From Hygrocybe punicea (lineage: Eukaryota > Basidiomycota > Agaricomycetes > Agaricales > Hygrophoraceae), in NCBI GenBank assembly GCA_963556145.1, contig OY744468.1:4340001-4404000 (forward strand): a DNA stretch of 64,000 nucleotides, given 5' to 3'. A program made the position numbers and the translations under genes. The notes beneath the pieces are model-generated. The model saw only the letters and a program-made list of their open reading frames with translations, was not told the DNA's origin and ran no database searches. Within the stretch, counting starts at the first letter, position 1; each line of letters begins with the position of its first letter. Shown in pieces: positions 58,414 to 64,000 of the stretch.

Positions 58414-59952
58414 ATGGCTTCGAATTGGTCCCGCCAGGCATTGATCTACGCAGTTGTTGTTCTCTTCCTCTTATTCTTCTTTGTTGTTGGTGTGCGTCAA
58501 CAGATAGCTTCCGACTTGACAATATTCAGAGCGAAACATGGTCTGTCACTGTCTTCGTAGCCTGTGTGTGCGACCTGAAAGTCATCCTAAGATTTCCCCG
58601 ATTTCAGTCAGTACAATGTTCTTGGTACACTATCGACAGATCAATTTCCGATAGGTTCGTTCGTCATTGATTAATCAAGATACTGGCGTGCTTGAACACT
58701 GTTTAGGTGAAAACGATAGACGTGTTATTGTAGTGGGCGACATTCACGGCATGGATAAACCGATGCAGTGTGTGCTTTTATTTCGCGGTCGAGTATAGCT
58801 GATTTAAATAACTTCTTCCAGTGACCTTCTCAATAAACTAGCCTATAATTCCTCGTTAGACGTATTAATTCACGTAGGCGACATCGTCTCCAGGGGAAAG
58901 CACGATGGCTCCATGGCAGTCCTGTCTTACATGGCCAGCAACAATATCACCGGTGTGCGTGGAAACCACGACCAGAAAGTCATCGAGTGGAGATCTTGGC
59001 TGGACTGGTTCCAGAATCAACAGGGCGGGCAGGACTGGCTTGACGAGATGCATCGTCATTGGCTCGTGGCAGAGAACCAAGGCCTGGATCTGAAGACCTG
59101 GGTAAACCATGAAGTGGAGGTCGACAGCACCGGGTGGTGGAAGAAGGTTCCGAAAGGGTGGAAACTATTCAGTGACCACTACGAGATCGCGCGCGCCATG
59201 TCGGACTCGGAGTACCAATACCTTTTGTCTTGTCCGCTTTCGCTGTACGTTCCCTCTGCACACACATTCATTATTCATGCTGGCCTACTGTCGTCGGACC
59301 CTCGTCGCAAACCTACTCACCCTCGACAGCCACTTTCCCATGTTCCCATTCTCCCCTCTATCCTCAAGCAAGACAAAGACAGCACAAACGCCACAGTATC
59401 CAGGCTGAGGCGCCTGCAGGAGATGGCGATACTACAAGACGTCCCACAGAATGCGGATCCATGGGTGCTGTTGAATATGAGAAGTGTTCTGAAAGACAAG
59501 TCGATCTCAAGGTGACTGCAAGCCTTGATCCATTTTATAGGATTTCGTCTGATTCTCAAATATCCAGGCACCAACACGGCACTCCTTGGGCTAAACTGTG
59601 GAATAAGGACATGAAACGTTGCCATGGATTCTCGGTAGTTGAATCCTCCAAATCCGGTCATCTACCCTGCTATCCATCAACAGTGTTGTATGGCCATGCA
59701 GCCTCGAGAGGGCTCGATACCAAGAGATGGACTATCGGATTAGATACGGGTTGTGTAAGGCAGTTCCTTCCAAAAGTTCTCAAGCTAATATTTATATTGT
59801 CACAGGTTTATGAGCGTCGCTTGACAGCCCTTGTGCTGGGCTCAATGCCGCATTCTGCTTCGTTTGACCGCGCTCAAGATCTTGATTCAGAACCCCAAGT
59901 GCTCCTGTATGGTGATTCGGGAAAGGGGTGGATCGTGAGCGTTGCATGTTGA
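58414..59952 (+). CDS. Membrane-anchored PPP/ApaH-like metallophosphatase (Ppn2-like)
   Basis: Multi-exon. The N-terminus (MASNWSRQALIYAVVVLFLL) contains a signal-anchor helix, followed by VRQQIAS. The metallophosphatase core shows VIVVGDIHGM, LIHVGDIVSRGKHDG, GVRGNHDQKV, HTFIIHAGLL and VLYGHAASRGLD, the metal and phosphate ligands of the PPP superfamily. The Ser/Thr-phosphatase-like protein with one N-terminal membrane helix resembles yeast Ppn2, a vacuolar endopolyphosphatase; a diadenosine-polyphosphate (ApaH-like) substrate is an alternative. The first intron uses the GTCACT donor after CATGGTCT so that LQYNVLGTL stays in phase. Stop at 59950-59952. Confidence 0.82.
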
Positions 59953-60112
59953 GGTCACTTGCAGCATTCCGCTGTTGTAAACAGATAGAACCACCTATAA
60001 TTCACTATCTTATACCTTTATGTTTTGAATAGTAATAACATCATAATCCTCCATCGCAACTTTGCACAGGCATATAACACAAGCACTCTGAGTAGGCATA
60101 GGTGACAATTAT

Positions 60113-63100
60113 TTAGCAGATGAATCTGATACTGGTGTCCTGTTTCCCAAATCAATCGAGTTCATAGACAAAAACGTGGTGATTGGTTGCATGAACTTAC
60201 CATTGGGTGGGAACTCGACAGCTGAGGGAGGATGGTTGTCATTGTCAATATCACCAGTTGCATTGTTGTCAAGAAAGAAAGAAAAGAGTTACACATACCT
60301 GGGGCTTCTGGCTATATTTGCCCTTCATAATGCTCCTAATGCGGAAGAAGTCAATAATGGCCACCAACTTGCAGCTATGAGCACACACCTGATGGAGTTG
60401 AGGAGTTGCTGATAGCTTTGTTCACTATTTTGCCCTAAATGAAAATGGGCGAGATTTATTGGAGAGGCAGTTATCAAGACGTACTGAGGGCTGCAATGAA
60501 AGCCTGGAACCGAGATATCAAAGACTGATGAGCGTCATTGCACACGTTGATCACGTACATAACTCATAGCGCCAGTCGCGGCCCCTGCTTCAACTGTATC
60601 CGCACTAGTTTGGGAATCTTTGCAACCACTCCAAGATATCTAATAGCCCCGTCATCCACTGTAAACAAGATCAACAAAGGGAAGGAAACTTACTACGTCG
60701 GCGGGACTGGTCCTTGTTGCTCGGGCATATGCCTCTACCTTCTGCGTATTGCCGGTTGCGGTCTTGAAGAGCCCCACTCCGGCGGTGAACAGTCCACGCA
60801 TATCTTTCTGTGAATACGCCGAGACAGCCGACATAAGACCTTGACCAGCTTCAGCGAGGGCATTGGGCTCCTTTATTTTGCCTTCCGTGGAGTACTATCA
60901 TGATCATGAATGACATCATCCAAGTTGGCAGCGAAAGCGAAGCCTACAATGTAAGGAAGATCTGAAGTAGAGAGTAACATCAATTAGCAATGACCAGAGG
61001 CAACATGATAAACGCACCTAGAACTGATCCGGAATGGCAAGACTGTCATGAAATTCCGTTAACATGGTATTCAAGGAGGGACGAGGATTTTATACATCAA
61101 ATATGGTTGTCAAACGGCACCCAGCAGGAAGAGGTTTGACCATAATGTCGTGCATTTCCTATAGGCGTACAATAATTGGTACCTTCCACAAACGAGATAT
61201 GATAAATGGGCTCACATCATCAACGATATGGCCAGCGTCATCAAAATCGACCGGGTAGATGACTACGTTGAGGTGCTGACATCATGACCCTGCTTACAGG
61301 ACAAAAAAAGCAGAACAGACCTTCATCGTACCCGTCTGCCTCATCACCGTCGAAATCCTTTGTCTGACCGCCATGTCCAGAGTCTAATCCCACTCTCAAT
61401 TGAAAATCCGTGATGTGCAACCATTATCCCAACTCACAATGGAAGAAAAGCGAATCATTTGGCTGAGCCCCGCCCACGAGCCACCTCATGGCTTCCAGCT
61501 AGTAGGTTTGTTATGAATCGTCTGCGACATGTGACCACGAAAGGTACCTACAATGTTTTGCTTAGTAGGTTGCTGACGCGGTTTTCTCGGATCCTGGTCA
61601 TCGATCAGCGTGACTATATCCGCCTCTCTGTAATGGTACTGGTCTGTCCGGCCCTCGCGGTCAATAAAATTGTAAATCTTGATGAATGGAGACTCACTGA
61701 TAAGGAAATTCTTGATGTTGAAAACGTCGTTGTGACAACCACCCAACGCTGCGCTTTGCCCGACGTAGTTTATCCCGATCTATAGGCGGAGAATTTTAAC
61801 GGCGGGACGGCAGAAACATCTTATAAAACAGAAACGTACACACAAGGCCCTCTTCTTGCCCGTGCACTGCGAATATTGGAAGGACATTTGTTGCTGCTGA
61901 TAGGTCCCGCTTTGGGTCTGGAGACCATAATTCTGTTGCTGCATCGGAGGCATCGGCGGGTGGTGGCCGCCAGTGGAGCCATACTGGTGCTGCGGCCTGA
62001 AACATGCTGTTAGAGAAACATCAAGGATAATGAATCAAGACACCACGAACTGTGCCCCTCCGTATTGACCACCAGGATTGAATTGGCGGGTGTGTTGCTG
62101 TTGTCCTGGGTAGCCACTCGTGACTGGGGGAGGCCCTTGAGGAGGTCCATATCTGAAGACAAATTAGTATAAGGAGGTTCATGTCTTTTGGTGACGGGGT
62201 GTCAAAGTGGAGAAATAAGCTACTCACGAGGGAGGGCCAGGAGGGGATCCATAGCTATGAGAAGTCCAGTCAGCTCGATGGAAATATGAAAGATGAGAAT
62301 CGATGCCGATATCCTGATCAAAACCATCTCTTAAGAGATCGGATACTCACGAGTTAGGGGGGCCAGGAGGCGATCCATATCTATAGGCAAAAAATTGTAT
62401 CAATAAATTGAACCCGAATGCGGTATGGTCATGTCTTTACAAACACGTCAATGGAGAGACAGGACACTCACGAGTTGGGAGCACCGGGGGGTGACGCATA
62501 ACTATCCAGGAGTGTCGTTGAATCATTCGTGGTTCATTGTTATTCGGCATCATCTGAGACAAAACACTCACGAATTGGGAGGACCAGGGGGAGGCCCGTA
62601 TCTTTGAAAGAGGGAAAATGTTAGTACCGGAAGTTACGACGAGGTTGAGAGTTGGAACACTCACGAATTGGGAGGACCGGGAGGAAGCCCGTATCTTTCA
62701 TACAGGGAAATTGTCAGCGCATGTGCCACATCTGGAAGATTTGATAGTTAGAACACTTACGGGTCAGGAGGGTTGGGAGGACCAGGAGGCGACCCATATC
62801 TTGAAAGCAACGAATTTTTAGTATATGTGCCGATCACATTATCTAAAAGATGCAATGAGTTTGAAAGATGGACCACTCACGAGTTGGGGGGTCCGGGAGG
62901 AGGCCCATATCTTTCAGACAAGGAAATTGTTAGTGCACGCATTGACCACATTATCGGGAAGATACGATGAATTTCAGAGACGGAACACTCACGAGTTGGG
63001 AGGACCAGGGGGACCAGGAGGAGGCCCATATCTTCAAACAGGGCATTGTTATTGCAACCAACGATCATATTATGGGGGCATAAGATACATATACATACGA

Positions 63101-63867
63101 GTTCGGAGGGCCGGGCGGGCCAGGAGATCCAGGAAATCTACAAGGTAGTTCGTCAGTGCCGTGAGAATGGTGGACACGATTCTAAATTATTAATAATAAC
63201 GAAAGTGCCAACATGACAACAGACATAGAAACTGCTTTTCGCATTGTGAAAACGGTCGAAACTTACCCAGGCATACTGGGAGGTCCATACCTGGAAAAAC
63301 AATCCGTTAGGACAACAGGCTGGGGACCACATCGCAAGCAGTCATCTCTTCGATATGGGGCACCAGCCTGTATGGCCCATGTATCCAGAGAACTACTAAA
63401 CACTTACCCTCCGGGGGGACCAGGAGAAGATGCGAACCTGAAAATGAAAAGATAAGTGATAGGATTCCACATCAACAAAACGGAAGCAAAATTCGTTGGT
63501 TGTTTCTGGTTTCGTTTGCACAAGAGATAGCTCGCAGATACACCAAGGAGCAGAACATCTCGAGAAGAGGAACGAATATCAACTTACCCGAGAGAAGGAC
63601 CGCCTGGGAACGATGGTGCGTAATTAGGATTGTAACCGCCAGGCGGGCCACCAGGGGGACCTTGAGGAGGAGGAGCGAACCCAGCTCTGGGAGCAATCAT
63701 GGCTGAATAGACCTGAACTTCTAGTGAACATTGGGATGTCACTTACGGCGCTTGAGGGAAACTACGCACACGGTAAGTAGTCAAGCCTAGGGAGTCGGTG
63801 TGAAAGCCACGCACGAAGGAGATGGATTGTAACCACCAGAATTTCCGGGGTATTCTGCGTTCCACAT
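60113..63867 (-). CDS. MCA1: Type I metacaspase with mini-exon-encoded Gly/Pro-rich prodomain
   Basis: A gene of more than 20 exons. The catalytic part reads KKRALCIGINYVGQSAALGG, CHNDVFNIKNFLI, LIDDQDPRKPRQQPTKQNIL, MRWLVGGAQPNDSLFFHYSG. The catalytic His is in SGHGGQ (codon 61373-61375) and the catalytic Cys in DSCHSGSVLDLPY (codon 61037-61039). Next come KEPNALAEAGQGLMSAVSAY, WSGCKDSQTSAD, QSYQQLLNSI, QKPQLSSSHPM and the typical end DTSIRFIC with stop 60113. The prodomain is encoded by eleven phase-2 mini-exons (24-39 nt) at 62228..63437, each coding a variant of SYGPPPGPPN, plus an exon at 63588..63700. The start is either the ATG 63865-63867 (MWNAEYPGNSGGY) or the ATG 63698-63700. It is a Ca2+-dependent Arg/Lys-specific protease of stress, death and protein quality control. 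Confidence 0.88.
62228..63437 (-). repeat. MCA1: Tandem exon-intron repeat array in the metacaspase gene
   Basis: Eleven exons: 62228..62254, 62351..62380, 62472..62501, 62572..62601, 62665..62694, 62761..62799, 62881..62910, 62993..63031, 63099..63137, 63267..63290 and 63408..63437. Lengths are 24, 27, 30 or 39 nt, all divisible by three. Nearly all begin C/A/T-TAT-G and end -C, with the intron in phase 2. Introns are 63-150 bp; several begin GTGAGTG. Together they code a collagen-like Gly/Pro/Tyr repeat. Confidence 0.85.
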
Positions 63868-64000
63868 CTTACGACCACGACTGCGATGTTGACAGTACAA
63901 GTTTGAGGGTTCCAAACGCGATCGCACTCCGAGTCTTAGTGGCTGTCCCCACGGTTCCGGGTGACTGTTGTTCTATTATTAGATAACTAAAACTCTGAAA

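Noticed and set aside
62200..63450. Regularly spaced repeats that look like a CRISPR array on the plus strand
   Set aside because: The repeat blocks are in-frame exons of the minus-strand metacaspase with GT-AG borders, and their lengths and sequences vary. The genome is eukaryotic.

Overview
The window is intron-dense nuclear DNA from a filamentous basidiomycete, most likely an agaricomycete (mushroom-forming fungus). Coding exons are split by many 45-70 bp GT-AG introns, genes lie 60-600 bp apart on both strands, and family variants are typical of Agaricomycetes (9.5 kDa complex I subunit, NPC/NSA aquaporin, Gly/Pro-rich metacaspase, GH5_9 exo-glucanase). All multi-exon models below were built by hand: I joined reading frames at GT...AG borders so that family motifs stayed in phase. 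Outer ends are usually firm; a few starts are flagged as uncertain.

Layout. 0-9.3 kb: 3' end of an AAMP/Sqt1-like WD40 gene, a secreted lactonase-like beta-propeller protein, a Rho1 GEF (DH-PH-CNH), and an unbroken 687-codon gene of unknown function. 9.4-19.5 kb: cytosolic methionyl-tRNA synthetase and the BUB1 checkpoint kinase in divergent orientation, then an ataxin-2/Pbp1 homologue. 19.5-23.1 kb: a 3.7 kb stretch with no gene I can support. 23.2-31.6 kb: an unusual aquaporin, a small secreted Cys-rich protein made of two repeats, a Ser/Asp-rich protein of unknown function, and a secreted exo-1,3-beta-glucanase. 31.8-48.6 kb: a dense block of housekeeping genes: a conserved Q-rich protein, a small membrane protein, RNase H2A, Snu66/SART1, a complex I subunit, an RMND1-like mitochondrial protein, a PfkB kinase, the uL4 chaperone Acl4, a protein of unknown function, Svf1 and Oma1. 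48.9-64 kb: vacuolar Ca2+/H+ exchanger, COX4, uridine kinase-UPRT fusion, Ncs2/Ctu2, a gamma-glutamylcyclotransferase-fold protein, a Ppn2/ApaH-like phosphatase and a type I metacaspase.

Functional themes: mitochondrial proteins recur (complex I subunit, RMND1-like, Oma1, COX4), as do translation and ribosome genes (Sqt1-like, MetRS, Acl4, Ncs2, Pbp1). There is no operon logic; several neighbours share short bidirectional promoters. The most striking structures are the metacaspase prodomain, built from eleven tandem phase-2 mini-exons, and BUB1, where a KEN box flanked by two ABBA-like motifs lies directly before an intron whose retention would stop translation and give a Mad3-like protein.
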